The notes below the pieces were generated by a model, which did not search any database, was not told the origin of the DNA, and was given only the letters and a program-made list of their open reading frames with translations. Shown piece by piece: positions 32,401-43,722 of a stretch of 64,000 nt of DNA. The translations under genes and the position numbers were made by a program. Where the stretch lies: assembly GCA_023362775.1 (NCBI GenBank), contig JALMGJ010000011.1, forward strand, positions 26,087,501 to 26,151,500, written 5' to 3'. Each line of letters opens with the position of its first letter. Position 1 is the stretch's first letter. Source of the DNA: Charina bottae. Lineage: Eukaryota; Chordata; Lepidosauria; Squamata; Charinaidae.

Positions 32401-33303
32401 ATGAAAAACAATTTCACATTGAAATGTCTTGGAGCAGTCAACAATTACCTAGGATTAGAAATTCAGAGGGAAAAAGATGGCAGTTTTCTCATAAGCCAGA
32501 GCAGTAAAATTAAGAAGCTGCTGGAGGATTTTAAAATGCAGGACTGCAAGTCTGTCTCCTCCCCCATGCTTCCCGAGTTTCTAAAAGAGGAGGGGGTGAA
32601 GGGGGATGGTGAGTCATCTGAAGGAGATAGTTTCAGATCAGCCATTGGCAGTCTTCTTTACATTGCAAACAATAGCCGTCCGGACATTGCTAACAGTGTG
32701 TCCATTTTGAGCAGGTTTGTGGAAAATCCCACATCTGCTGCAAAGTCTGGGTTAAAAAGGCTGTTTCGTTATTTGCAAGGCACCAAAGATTTTTGCTTAA
32801 GGTTGTCTGCTGCAGACACAGAAGAAAAGTTAGAATGCTGGTGTGATTCAGATTGGGCTGGAGATCTCAGTGATAGGAAGTCTACTTCTGGAAGTGTAAT
32901 TCAATTTGCAAAGTCCACTATTGCTTGGTTTTCCAGAAAGCAGACTGTAGTAGCCATCAGCACAGCTGAAGCCGAATTCTATGCTTTAGCACAACTGTGC
33001 AATGAGGTAATTTGGTTTACTCAATTGTTGGAAGACATTGGAGTCATTTTAAGTCAGCCTGTCACAATTCATGAAGACAATCAAGCCTGTATCCATTTGG
33101 CTTTATCTGAAAGTTCCAGAAACCGCACAAAGCACATTGATGTGCGTTTTCATCTTGTTAAAGATTTTCTAGCCAAGAAAAAGGTTATTTTGAAATACTG
33201 TGATACTAAATTAATGTTGGCTGATATCTTAACCAAGCCTCTAGTTGCCAGTAGGCACTGTGAGTTAATTACCAAGCTGGGTTTGTTTCCATATTCTTTC
33301 TAG
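29428..33303 (+). pseudogene. Ty1/copia gag-pol, one in-frame stop
   Basis: A single gag-pol frame starts at the ATG at 29428 (good context, gagccATGG). Order from that Met: gag (LSNSNYLNWSLKMESFL near residue 20); CCHC knuckle CFTCGSTAHLQKDC (about 224-237); protease LDSGANSH (about 272-279); integrase HHCC (HRRFAH to CAVCKENK) and DDE residues near D469, D530 and E567; RT with KARLVAKGFAQ and, after the stop, YVDDLLLL (about 32338-32361); RNase H with DSDWAGD and KHIDVRFH; end DILTKPL. The integrase-before-RT order is diagnostic of copia. The only break seen is one TAG at 32065-32067 in RT; the frame continues unchanged to the stop at 33301-33303. Confidence 0.93.
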
Positions 33304-33307
33304 TCAT

Positions 33308-33320
33308 AAAAAAAGGGGAG
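33308..33320 (+). other. polypurine tract of the copia element
   Basis: AAAAAAAGGGGAG directly abuts the 3' LTR, as expected for the plus-strand priming site. Confidence 0.85.
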
Positions 33321-33805
33321 TGTTGTATATATTTTTTATGTCTGTAGAATATGTGGCTGAGTTTTTAAAAAGCCAGGCCTCAAAAACTTTTTTCCTGTTT
33401 GGGCTCAGAGAGCACATGTTCACCCCCCACTCAGGAATGCTAATTGCCTTTCAGGTGCCGGCCAGTCTGAGAGTTTCTGACCAATCAGAATTAGCTGTTT
33501 GAGCTTTGCCCATATTGGGAATCTGTTGCCTAGGTGTTTTAGTCACATGGTGGATCCTGTCCACTCAGAGGCTGGTCAGGTAAAGGTTTAAAAATGTAAA
33601 TGCCTTTTGTCCTTTTGTTCTCTCTCTGCATTCTGCTCTCTGCTATCTAAATGGCTATGTTAATCAACCATGCCATGCTTTGGCTAAAGAAGAAGATTCA
33701 AGGTTTGTTCCTATGTTTTTGTTTTAAATAAAGCAACGTTTTTACTACAAACTTATCTCTTGGTTTTTCCATAACTCTGATCACAAATTTTATAAAAATA
33801 CAAAA
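33321..33805 (+). mobile_element. 3' LTR of Ty1/copia element
   Basis: A 485-bp copy of the 5' LTR, followed by the CAGAC duplication (33806-33810). The element therefore spans 28723-33805 (5083 bp) and lies in sense orientation within intron 2 of V2R gene 2, inside an older L1. Confidence 0.92.
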
Positions 33806-33810
33806 CAGAC

Positions 33811-34343
33811 TGCAGTAAATTTTCTCCAGATCAAGGAGAGATTTTGTGATCACCCATATGTACTCTGGACAGTTTTTTTTTAAAATTTATTGTGAGTAAA
33901 TGGCAGAAACTGACGTTTTTGCAGTCTCTTGTAATCGGCTGGGTGTTGCAGGATTCCACCAAAGCCAGAGTTGTTAATGTAGCCTTTTTATGGACTCAAG
34001 GTTCAACCAAACCTCATCTTTTTAATCATTTTGGAGGATTTTTCCCCCTTATTGTTTGTTAAAGATTGAAAACCTTCAGAACCACAAGTTTCGTTGTATT
34101 CACTGGATGAGCTCTTCTTCAATCCATTTTGAAAGAAAGTTGCATGTTTAAAATCTTGTAAGAATTTTCCTTTTTTAATATACAGCAAAAGGGTGATTTC
34201 AATGTTGATCTTAGAAAGTTTTGGATTAAGGCTCTTAAAATGGATTTGAATTAAATAAAGATTTTGAAGTTAATTTAAAGGATCTGTTCTTATGGGAAAA
34301 TTCCTTTTGTTTATATTTTGAGCTGATACAACTGCTTTGAAGG
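33811..34343 (+). other. L1 remainder and unassigned AT-rich intron
   Basis: The first 60 bases or so look like the continuation of the L1 split by copia. From about 33870 the sequence is AT-rich with no recognised coding. Confidence 0.35.
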
Positions 34344-35640
34344 TTGGAGACTAGAGGGCACCACATGGACACCTTAAAAGAAATGTTGGATGTCTGGGTG
34401 CAAGAAGTTTATGAGCTATTTAACTCTACAGTGGAATCAGAAGGTGTTAATGAAGTGGAACAAACCCCTTTGAATAAAATTGAAAGGGACTTACAGGTGG
34501 ATTTAAAAATTACAGCCTGCAGGAAAGATATGGAAATAACAGATTTACAAATGGGATTGGATGATGGTTTAAAAACTAAAAAAGATATAAAAATAAGACA
34601 TCAAAAGAGTGATGTGGATTATTTTCTTATATTGGATTTACAAAAGGGATTTGCTGTAGTTGCTATACTGGAATACAAAAGGATCCTGACAAAGATGACA
34701 AGAATTTTGAGAGAAGAGACAAAGAGAGCATGAGAAAGCAGATGTTAGAATTTTCTTTGTGGATTTTAAGATTGCTGGGAGAAAGAAGAAAAAATGCAAA
34801 AGTGGTTTATTTGAGCATGGTTAAAATAATGGGTTGCTATCTCTGGTGATGTCTAATATTTTTTTAATTGGGATTTGATGATGATGGTTATTTTTGGTAA
34901 TGTTTACTTTTGGGGGCATGACTGGATTTGGACTATTTGAAGAGAAAGAGGGGATTTGTTTAAATAGAATTGGAAATATAAATATAAAAGGAATTATTTA
35001 AATTGGGTGTAATGTGTATAGTTTGTAATACTTTTGTTGTTATTTTTTATATATAAATAATGGGTTGCTACTTATGGTGATGTTTAATGGTTTTCTGATT
35101 CAGACTGGATGATGATGGTTATTTTTGGTAATGTATTAATTGTGTTTTTTTTAAAAATACTGGAATTCGATTTTGACAATTTGAAGAGAGGAAATAGAGG
35201 GGATTTGTTTAAATGGAAATTGAGATTATAAAAAGGAAGGATTCAAATAGGGTGTAATAGATATAGTTTGTAATACTTAGGTTGCTACTTCTGATAAACC
35301 TTACTGGACTTTTGCTGATTAATATGGGGAGATGATGATTTAGAGATGGGCTTATAGAGAATGGGGTGAGGTGTGGAATTGAAGAAATGTTCGGTTGTAT
35401 TTTACGAGACAGTGATAAGTTGTTCATGTTCACTATACTTTCTGAGGATGAATGGAGAAGTTTCTTCTATTTTTTACTTCCTTTTTTTCTTTTTTTTCTT
35501 TTTTATCTTCACTTTTTAAAACAAATATGTTTTTCCTTTTATATGTATTTCTGTATTATGTAGTTGCATTAGTTTTATTTCTCTTATATAATCTTCTATA
35601 AATTTATTGAAAAAAAGATAAAACTTTTTGCCATTGTTTA
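34344..35640 (+). mobile_element. possible ORF1-type L1 remnant
   Basis: A 129-codon open frame (34344-34733) is rich in charged residues (TPLNKIERDLQVDLKI, then RILTKMTRILREETKRA), a composition like coiled-coil ORF1 proteins of L1 elements. It is followed by about 900 bases with internally repeated phrases (gggttgctatctctggtgatg, recurring near 35060) and a pyrimidine-rich, A-tailed end near 35615. The assignment is weak; it could be unrelated intron sequence. Confidence 0.3.
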
Positions 35641-35731
35641 AAGGGTACATGATTCTTCAATTTTGGTATAGTCTGGAAAAAAAATACTGGAGTTATTCTC
35701 TAACATATCTCTTCTTTATGGATCTCTTTAG

Positions 35732-36595
35732 CTCACCTATAGTCCCACTCCAGTGATGAAGGAGAAATCTCCCAGTCTTCCCTTCTACCAGATGGTTCCT
35801 AAGGAAGAGCTTCAATATGAGGGCATTCTGTCTCTCCTTCTGCACTTCAGATGGATATGGATTGGGGTGGTAGTTACAGATAATGACAATGGAGAAAGAT
35901 TTGTGCAAACCGTGTTTCCCATGTTTTCTCAGAAGGGTGTCTGTTTTGCATTCATACAAAAACTCCCTGTAGTAACTTTTATTACTGATGTGTTTGAGAT
36001 GCTGAATAAAGGGAAAAATATTTATGATGCTTTGATCAGCAGTAAGGTTACAGTGATAATTGCATATGGTGAATCGTATTCCATGGGAGTGTTTAGATTT
36101 GTATCTTATCTATCAGGTGAAGATGTAGACAGTAAGCCTAGGAAACCCCTAGGAAAACTGTGGATCACCACAGCCCAAATGGAATTTGCTTCATTAGGAT
36201 TTCAAAGGTATTGGGATTTAGAAGTTTTCCATGGAGCTTTAGGGTTCACGTTTCATTCCAACGATATGTCTGTATTTCAGCAGTTTATTGAGAGTCGAAA
36301 CCCCTCCACTACAAAAGGAGATGGATTTTTAAAAGGCTTCTGGGAGGAGGCCTTTAATTGCCGATTTCTAGATACACTTATAGATGAAGGAGAGGAGAAG
36401 CTTTGCACTGGGCAGGAAAAACTGGAGACACTCCCTGATCCCTTTTTTGAAATGTCCATGTCTGGCCACAGCTACAGTATCTACAATGCTGTCTATGCCA
36501 TAGCCCATGCTTTACATGCCATGTCTACATCTGGTCTCAGACACAGAGCACTGATAGATGGTGGGCTACAATTTCATAATCAGCCATTTTGGCAG
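35732..36595 (+). CDS. VMN2R-like: V2R gene 2, exon 3 (main ligand-binding exon)
   Basis: It carries most of the venus-flytrap domain (model residues 171-458). Acceptor ctctttAG at 35730-35731; the exon opens in phase 0 with LTYSPTPVMKEKSPSLPFYQ. Landmarks follow: LHFRWIWIGVVVTDNDNGER, SQKGVCFAF, VTVIIAYGES, KLWITTAQMEFAS, HGALGFTFHSND, FLKGFWEEAFNCRF and SYSIYNAVYAIAHALHAM. It ends FHNQPFWQ at donor CAG|GTATTG, a weaker donor than the others. It is 864 nt and fully open. Dead relatives lie at 19466 and 57848. Confidence 0.95.
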
Positions 36596-37696
36596 GTATT
36601 GTGCAAATCATAGTCTTGATTTCTGAATCTCTAGCCATAGTAATACAGTAGCTTATTAAGATTATCCCAGTCTACAACTATCTATGTCATTTTGTAATAA
36701 GTTCTTAGAAACCAATCTAAACAAACTGTGCAGGTTTTAATGTGGAATTTTCTTATCATTACGTTTTCAGATATGAATACATCCGTCCTTGGTAATCATT
36801 ATTAAAATGCAAAGGAAATACTGTGAACTCCTCAAGAACTTGAGCCAAGCACTTTTTCCCTCTCTCAAGTACTCGGGTTGTAGAGATTTATCGGCAGTCC
36901 GTTTGTCTGTTTGCTGGAAGATTCTCCCCTGAACTCATTTTAGGACTCCTGTTCTCCAGTCTTCTTTTCTTTCTATCTGCCTTCACTCCCCCTATAAACT
37001 TCAGCATCCTTTTTGTAATGCCCTTTTCCTAATGTCTCTCTTCTTTCCCACTCATACCTTGATAGAAATTGGCAACCATCTTTTCAGAGATTAGGGAAAG
37101 TGTCTTGCAAATTCAATGATAGCTGACAATCTATTTTTCAATGGAGGAGGAATGCTGCTTTTGCAGCTGGGAACCTTGGCAATCTCTCCTCCTGGCAACC
37201 ATTCTGATTTTTTTCAAATGACCTTGTATGAAATTAAAACTGAAATGCAATAAATCCAGAATGTTTCTAAATTCTCATAGAAGTACATGGGTGAACATTA
37301 CATGCATAACTTTTTGTAGCAATATACATGGGTGAGGATTCCATGCATAACTTTTTTTCCTAGGAAAGATATTTATATTTATTTGGAGCTACAGGTTATA
37401 TGGATCGACAATATCAATTTTGATTTTGAAAAGGGGTCTAAAACCTGCATGATTTTGTTTGATTGATTTGTTTCATTCTGACAAACTGGTATTGTTAAGC
37501 AGCAGTAGTTAACTTCTACAACTGCTGATACCATAAAATGAAAAGATTTCAGTACAAAAACCGGAATATACTTAAACAAATATTAGCTGCTGCTGCTGCT
37601 GCTCTAAACATTGAAAAAGTAAAAGAGACAGAAGGGGAAGGGAAACCCTAAAATTAATGGAAGGAAGGAAAATGAATGTACATACCTTGAATGATT
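36596..37696 (+). other. intron 3, first part
   Basis: No gene or clear transposon seen. Near 37285-37358 a unit of about 40 bases is tandemly duplicated (tacatgggtga, then ccatgcataactttt). A short (GCT)n run occurs at about 37588-37604. Confidence 0.45.
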
Positions 37697-37704
37697 AACT
37701 AAAG

Positions 37705-37944
37705 CAGAGCTTTCCAAACTGTGTGTCGGGACACATTAGTGTGTCGGCTGCAGTGCCAGGATTTGCCTTGTGCCTTGTGCCTTGCTGCCTCCAAACCTGC
37801 TGTGATTCCACGCAGGTCCCAGTGCCTGCCTTGTGCCCTGCTGTAAGAGTGTGTTGCGAAATGATGTCCTGCTGTAAGAGTGTGTCATGAAATGATGCAT
37901 GTCTAAAAAGTGTGTCACCAACATGAAAAGTTTGGAAAGCTCTG
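37705..37944. mobile_element. hAT-type MITE
   Basis: The 240-bp element is flanked by the perfect 8-bp duplication AACTAAAG (37697-37704 and 37945-37952). Its terminal inverted repeats are CAGAGCTTTCCAAAC at the left and its complement at the right. It shares ends and the tgtgtcg motif with the GC-rich MITE at 19794-20168, so both belong to one hAT-mobilised family with different interiors. Confidence 0.9.
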
Positions 37945-37996
37945 AACTAAAGAAAAGTAATGCAACTAACATATATAACTGTACCCTGAATTAATA

Positions 37997-38633
37997 CAGG
38001 TGGTCCTTGTTGACTGACTGCCTTGTTTAATCACCATTTGAAGTTAAAAAGGTAAACGTTCCCCCCGCACATTTGTGCAGTCGTGTCCAACTCTAGGGGC
38101 CGGTGCTCATCTCCGTTTGTTAGCCGAAGAGCCAGCTTTGTCCGAAGACACATCCATGGTCATGTGGCCGGAATGCTGTTATCTACCCACCAAAAGTGGT
38201 ACCTATTAATCTACTTGCATTTGCATGCTTTCGAATTGCTAGGTTGGCAAGAGCTGGGGCTAGGGATTCGAACCTCCAAACTTGCAATCTTCCGATCGAC
38301 AAGCCTGGTGTCTTACCCGCTGAGCCACCACACCCCTTCATTTGAAGTTGTAAAAAAACAGTGTAAAAAAAATAGCCTTGTGACCAGTCCTTGCAGTTAT
38401 GACTGTTGCAGCATCCAATAGTCATGGGATCACCATTTGTGTGCTTTGCAATTAATAGAGAAGGCGAAAGAAAAATCATAAGTCGCGGTCATGTGATGTT
38501 TCACTTAACAACTATGGTGCTTTGCTTAACAACCAAAGGTGAAGTGAGGTCATAAGACGTTTTACTTAGCAACTGTGGCACTTAGTGACAGAGTTGCTGG
38601 TCCCAATTGTGGTCGCTAAGCGAAGACTACCTG
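37997..38633. mobile_element. non-autonomous DNA transposon with TA target site
   Basis: Imperfect terminal inverted repeats (CAGGTGGTCCTTG at the left; CAGGTAGTCTTCG as complement of the right end) are flanked by TA on both sides (37995-37996 and 38634-38635), as in Tc1/mariner-type elements. The interior contains sub-repeats of the type cttaacaac. A SINE is nested in it at 38046-38338. Confidence 0.7.
38046..38338 (-). repeat. tRNA-derived SINE nested in the DNA transposon
   Basis: It is flanked by the 11-bp duplication CATTTGAAGTT (38035-38045 and 38339-38349). On the minus strand the head carries A-box-like TGGCTCAGCGG and B-box-like GGTTCGAATCC. The 3' part (gtcatgtggcc, then gttggacacgac-like) resembles the BovB-type tail of squamate SINEs. 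Confidence 0.88.
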
Positions 38634-38746
38634 TAATTACAAAAATGAAGTTTAAATAAATGAAATCAGCACTGGAATATTTTATTTGCACAAGTCCTTT
38701 AATACACAGTTTTATCTACAATATTTGTTCTTTCCTTTTAATTTAG

Positions 38747-38968
38747 CTGCATCACTTTTTGAGAGATATTACATTTAACAACAATGTTGGGGACAGAATA
38801 TTGTTTGACCAGGATGGGAAGTTGGTGGCTGGATTTGATATCATCAATTTTATTTTTTCTGAAAACCAGACAAAAGTAAAAATTGGAAGGATAGATCCAC
38901 AGTCTCCTGCAGACCAATTGTTCATCATCAAGGAAGATGCTATAAAATGGAATAGCTGGTTTCACCAG
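38747..38968 (+). CDS. VMN2R-like: V2R gene 2, exon 4
   Basis: This exon encodes the end of the ligand-binding domain (model residues 459-532). Acceptor taatttAG at 38745-38746; it opens LHHFLRDITFNN, continues GKLVAGFDIINFIF and VKIGRIDPQSPADQLFII, and ends IKWNSWFHQ at donor CAG|GTAGGT. It is 222 nt, phase 0 at both ends, open, and of standard length for the family. Confidence 0.93.
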
Positions 38969-39439
38969 GTAGGTTGCAGGAAGGGGGAACCTGCATGTGA
39001 GCACTGACACTTAGTCCTGATCAATAAAAATGATGAGAGCAGGTAGGGCTCATCTAGGGATAGTTTCAAATAGTTATATAATCCAAAATGATCTGGAACT
39101 CTGCACTGTCCCTATCAGATAGCAATTTTACAAACTATTTGGAACAGGAAATGTTAAACTGAATAGAGGAATAAAATCACTATTAACCGTGACATTTTCA
39201 AAATTTGGTTTATCATCTTGAACATCTCAAAAGCATCAAAAATTATATTTGAGCTCTCATTATATATGCTGTATTTTGGAACAACCTAACCTTGTTATTT
39301 TTGTCCAATCTGACCTGGCGGCATGCTGGGAAAGCATAGATTCATGGTAGTGATGCACCCAAGAACATATAGAGTTCACAAATGCCATGCTGAAGGATGA
39401 TTCATGTCCTTCTTTCTTTGCTTTTGGTTCCTGAATTAG
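38969..39439 (+). other. intron 4
   Basis: A short intron with no repeat or coding signal recognised. Confidence 0.5.
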
Positions 39440-39566
39440 ACAGTCCCAGTTTCTCTGTGTACACCAAGCTGTTGTCCAGGTTCTAGGAAGCAAATGATGG
39501 AGGGGAAGCCATTTTGCTGCTACTCTTGCATCCCATGTCCAGAAGGGAAGATTTCCGAGAAAGAGG
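39440..39566 (+). CDS. VMN2R-like: V2R gene 2, exon 5 (cysteine-rich linker)
   Basis: The exon encodes the first part of the cysteine-rich domain that couples ligand binding to the membrane domain. It opens after ttAG (39438-39439) with TVPVSLCTPSCCPGSRKQ, then GKPFCCYSCIPCPEGKIS, and ends KE plus one base at donor G|GTAAGG. It is 127 nt and phase 0 to 1, matching the phase-1 start of exon 6. The cysteine spacing fits V2R CRDs. Confidence 0.92.
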
Positions 39567-40319
39567 GTAAGGATAGACTATTAATATTCCTCAGTTGCTT
39601 AGTTGCCCCCAACACTTCATGACCTGATGAACATTATATTTTGCAAGGATTGTCTGTTGATAACTGATTCTCTGAATTTTTGAAAGGTGACATTGGTGTC
39701 AATCATGATAGTATTTAATCACATTCCTCTCTTCACTTTTTTGGTCACCTTCAATTTTTCCATGCTTCAGGGTCTTCTTCGATGGTTCTTGCCTTCACAC
39801 TGCATGTTGAAAATCTTTTACCTTCTTTTACCTTCTTTTCTTTTCTTTTCTTTTCTTTTCTTTTCTTTTCTTTTCTTTTCTTTCTTTTTTTCTTTTCTTA
39901 ACTTTAAGTTATAATTTATAATCACATGGTTTTGGCAAAACTCTGTAGTGTGTTTCCTGCTTCATTTTGTACATGAGATGAATATTTCCATTGTTCTTGA
40001 TCCTATTTTGCATCAAGCTTTAGCATTATCATATCTATACTATTTAATTAGTTTGGTGTCTTTTTGTTGTTATTGTTATTTTGAAAAAATGTTGCAAGCT
40101 TACAACTCTTCTACTTCCTCTACGTCTGTGGTTGGACCATAGATTTAAATCAGAGAAATCTTGATTTCTTTGGAATTGAATTGAGATTATTCTATCATTT
40201 GGGCAAGAGAAATAATGTGATGTGAAGGAATCAATTCCACTCCATGAGAGGTTATTGATTCTCAAGATATCAATGTTCAGACTTGCATTTCTGCTCCCAA
40301 GACAATGTTTGCTTTGTTT
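39567..40319 (+). other. intron 5, first part, with (TTTTC)n tract
   Basis: Contains a (TTTTC)n microsatellite at about 39836-39890. Otherwise no feature is recognised. Confidence 0.6.
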
Positions 40320-40855
40320 CATGATTCTGATATTCCATTTTTTAAATCAATTTTATTAAAGTTTTAGATATACATAGTTAAAAGTTAGAAATGAAAAGGA
40401 AATAGAAATACAAATCAAAGAAAGAAGAATTAAAAAGTGCAGTAAAGTAAAGAAAAAAAGAAAAAAGAAAAAGATAAGAAATAGAAATTGGTTAGCTTCC
40501 GGTTTATCTCTGGTCATAGTAATTTAACAGATTTATCATAAATGCTAGTTCTATATATAACATTCAAAAAACCTTTCCTGTCTAATATATCAATTTGTAT
40601 ATGTTTTAATCTTCAATACCCCATATAAGCTTTGCCCCCCCCCACATGTTAAAAATAGTCCATCAATGGTTTCCACTCCTTAATAAAATAATAATTTGAA
40701 TTTTCTTTTAATAAACATATCAATTTAACATTTTCTGCCAATCCATCAATTTTAACATCCAATCTTGTGTCATTGGTAAAATCTAATTTTCCCAATTTTT
40801 AAGAAGTCCTTCTAAATCAGCCAGTGTCATTGGTAAAATCTAATTTTCCCAATTT

Positions 40856-41608
40856 TTAAGAAGTTCTTTTCTTATCTGTCTTATATTTCTCTAAAAATGT
40901 TTTTACTTTTAAAGTAGAGGCTATCCTTAACTTTTGCCCTTTGAACACTTTCTTTTCTCTAGTATACCATGAATTAGCTCTGAAAGTTTTATCTATTTCC
41001 AAATCCAAATCTTGTTCTCTCATTTCTAGAAGTTTAACTAATTCAAAAACAATCCTTTCTCTTGCTTTTTCATTTAATTGTTCTAGGGATGCACTCAATC
41101 TCAAAGTATGTTCTTTTTCTATCATTTCTGCTAAAGCAATAGTATCTAAGTTATAATCAACTTCTTTAATGGCACTTTCTGAGTTAATCTCTAATTTCTG
41201 CATCTGGCCTTGCATCTCTTTAAATTCCCCTGATAAGGTATTAACCACTTCCTTAACTATCTGCACTTCTTTTTTAAATTCTTGTTTTATTTCCTGGGTT
41301 GGTTCTTCTTTCGCCTCTTCCAACTTCTTAACTACTTGTTGTCCCAATAAATCCATCATTTTGTCCATCTTTTTTTCTAAAGTAAATAAATATTCCATCT
41401 TCTTGTTGATTTGTTGACCCAAGTTTATAAGTGCATCCATTTTTTTATTTGATAAAGTAATTGCGTCCAGAATTGCATCCAGGATTTTTTTCTCTTCTGA
41501 TGGTGGAGCTTCTATTAATACTGCAGTTATTGAAAGTTCTATAGATGCACTTACAGTTTCTTTTTCTTTCTCTTTGTCTCTCTTCATCCTCAATGCCATA
41601 TTCGTCAT
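40856..41608 (-). CDS. L1 ORF1p-like protein of the ORF1-only element
   Basis: A 250-codon open frame. The N-terminal half is heptad-rich (KMEYLFTLEKKMDKMMDLLG, then EEAKEEPTQEIKQEFKKEVQ), consistent with a coiled-coil trimerisation region. The C-terminal half has LRLSASLEQLNEKARERIVF, LLEMREQDLDLEIDKTFRAN and SWYTREKKVF, resembling the ORF1p RNA-binding region. The frame has stayed open although the element is non-autonomous. Function is inferred from family resemblance only. Confidence 0.6.
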   Translation of the reverse strand: MTNMALRMKRDKEKEKETVSASIELSITAVLIEAPPSEEKKILDAILDAITLSNKKMDALINLGQQINKKMEYLFTLEKKMDKMMDLLGQQVVKKLEEAKEEPTQEIKQEFKKEVQIVKEVVNTLSGEFKEMQGQMQKLEINSESAIKEVDYNLDTIALAEMIEKEHTLRLSASLEQLNEKARERIVFELVKLLEMREQDLDLEIDKTFRANSWYTREKKVFKGQKLRIASTLKVKTFLEKYKTDKKRTS

Positions 41609-42087
41609 AATGTAGATAATATTCCTGTAAAAGAAAAAAGAAAGAGGAGAGAGGGAGAAATTAAAAAAAAAGAGAGAGATAATGATTGTTGCAATCGTTG
41701 TTTACAAAAAGGAGGGAGTAAAGAAATACAAAAAGTAAAAACAATCCTTTAAAAAATAGTTGTCGTAGTAACAAAATTGTAGTCCATTAGGTATATGAGT
41801 CCATATAAATGTAAAAACAAAAGATAAGAAGGAAGAAAGAAACTTCTTTGAACTGTAGACAAAATAATAGTAAAAACAATAAACAATTCCAAGATTTCTC
41901 ATGCCAGCTTACATCCCTCCAATTCAACCATGAAAAAAGAAAAAGGTAGAAAGCAAAAAAGAATCTACAATAATCCAATTTATTTTTTCACCCAGTGTAC
42001 ACCTTAAACAATCAAATTTCAATAAAATGAAAGTCCAGTTAAAACATAAATTTTTTTAAAAGGCATCTTGTAATCCAAATGATATTA

Positions 42088-42152
42088 ACCGCCCAGAGTT
42101 CCCCATGGGGGGAGATGGGCGGTCATATAAGTTGAATAAATAAATAAATATT
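42088..42152 (+). repeat. L2-type 3' tail fragment
   Basis: The block accgcccagagttcccc, then gggagatgggcggtc and (AAAT)n, matches the L2 tail at about 6865-6960. It lies in the 5' region of the ORF1-only element. Confidence 0.6.
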
Positions 42153-42838
42153 TCAGGAGTTTAAAAGAAAATAGGGAAAGAAGGAAAGAAAAGTTCTTTC
42201 TTGGCAAACATCGCAAAAAGATAAAAGAAAAGATGTTAAATCACCAGTTCACTATTCCATAAAATCTTAAAATCCAGGCAGAATAACTCCAAAAAAAATA
42301 ATACTTTTATTTATTCATAAGTGGTAAAGTAAATCAAGGTAAAAATAAAAGGGAAAGTCACTCATTTCATTCCAGGCAAAGTCAATAGCTTTTTCACTCC
42401 CACCATTTAACAGTCTCTTGGCAAGAAAGAAATAAAACACCAGCATTTATTAATCAAGTCCAGAGGTAAATCTTAGATCAATAAGGCAAATAATGTTCAA
42501 AAGATAAAAAGTGAATCTAAAAGGTTGGGTGAGGTGCTACTTATCTTGGTCAGATTTCAAGGCTTCCGCAGAGCTTCTTGATGATTCCAGCTGCCTTTCT
42601 CCGCTTCAATTTCCCTTCCCCTGTGGTGGAAATACAGGGGTTGGAAAAGAGCAGAGAGTCCGGCGACCCTTTGTGGGTAATCTTCTGCTCACCCTCTCTT
42701 CAAGGGTGATTTCGGCAATTTCTTCTTTTTTTTTAATCGCCGCAAACGGAAAGCCTTGGAGCTTTCGGCTTAGAGCCTCAGCTCAGCAAACCGCTCACTC
42801 CAATGCCCAGAAGCAAACTCCATGATTCTGATATTCCA

Positions 42839-43556
42839 GATACCGCAGTAACTGGACCTGTGTTCAGCTTTCATCCATCCACACCATAGGCAGTAATGCT
42901 ACTTGTATTTGCCCTCTGTTCTTTCCCAGTAGTTTGTTGAGACCCTCCAAATTGGAAGATTTATCTTCCAGGATGATCTTGATATTTCCCTGGTTGTGAA
43001 CATGATTTGGGAAGAATACTGGAGTGGATTGCCATTTCTTTCTCCAGTATAGAATATAGCACAGTTATACAGTATGTTTATTCAAACAGCTTTGAAGGAA
43101 ACAAATAGGCATGTGTAATATGGAACATATCAAGAAAACTTTTTAAAGAGTATTTTCAAGTAGATGGTGCTGTGTTAAGGATGACTTGCATAGATTTTTC
43201 TCTGATAAATGTCTAAACAAAAGGAGTATTTGTTTCAAATAATCTGTGCAGCTGTGGGTAATTTTTGGAATTTTAAAATGAGCTTGCAAATGAGAAACAT
43301 ATATTTAACAAGTCAAGTTTGGGAAGGAGTTTGCATGGCTTGTGTTCTGGGGTGTGGTCTTCTGCAGTAGTAGGACTGACATGATAGAAAAGGAAATGAG
43401 GGAGAACAAGGAAAGGATGCTGGAAGAGGAGAAACAGAATATGGAGAATATACTGTACTGAAGATACTGCAAGTGATACAGGTTTTCCTCCTAATATTGC
43501 TGCTATCTTTGTCCTTTGTCCAGATCATCATTAAGGCTCCTTTTCCTCATGAACAC
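42839..43556 (+). other. intron 5, middle part
   Basis: No clear feature. A stretch near 43010-43060 (gaatactggagtggattgcc, then tttctccag) faintly resembles BovB-type SINE sequence, but not enough to call. Confidence 0.35.
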
Positions 43557-43636
43557 TCCTTCCTTCCTTCCTTCCTTCCTTCCTTCCTTCCTTCCTTCCT
43601 TCCTTCCTTCCTTCCTTCCTTCCTTCCTTCCTTCCT
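43557..43636. repeat. (TTCC)n microsatellite
   Basis: About 19 perfect units followed by a short CT run. Confidence 0.95.
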
Positions 43637-43722
43637 CTCTCTCATGTGGGGTGGTGGTGGTTGATATGTTTGCCTTTGGGCTGCTAGGATTTCTTTTTTA
43701 TTTATATTATTTTTCTTTCTTT

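Larger units (their letters stand above)
40338..42820 (-). mobile_element. ORF1-only L1 derivative (HAL1-like), full insertion
   Basis: Bounded by the 18-bp duplication CATGATTCTGATATTCCA (40320-40337 and 42821-42838). Read on the minus strand it has a GC-richer 5' region, then ORF1 (41608-40856). After that comes only a scrap of the ORF2 end (the segment corresponding to EWKPLID at about 40680-40660), and a 3' UTR and A-tail shared with the L1 at 18.1 kb. RT and endonuclease are absent, so it depends on an autonomous L1. A short L2-type tail is inserted at 42088-42152. Confidence 0.85.

Noticed and set aside
42990..43065. BovB-like short similarity
   Set aside because: Too short and without tail or target duplication.
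43557..43636. Repeat array considered as CRISPR-like or satellite
   Set aside because: Pure tetranucleotide run without spacers: an ordinary microsatellite.
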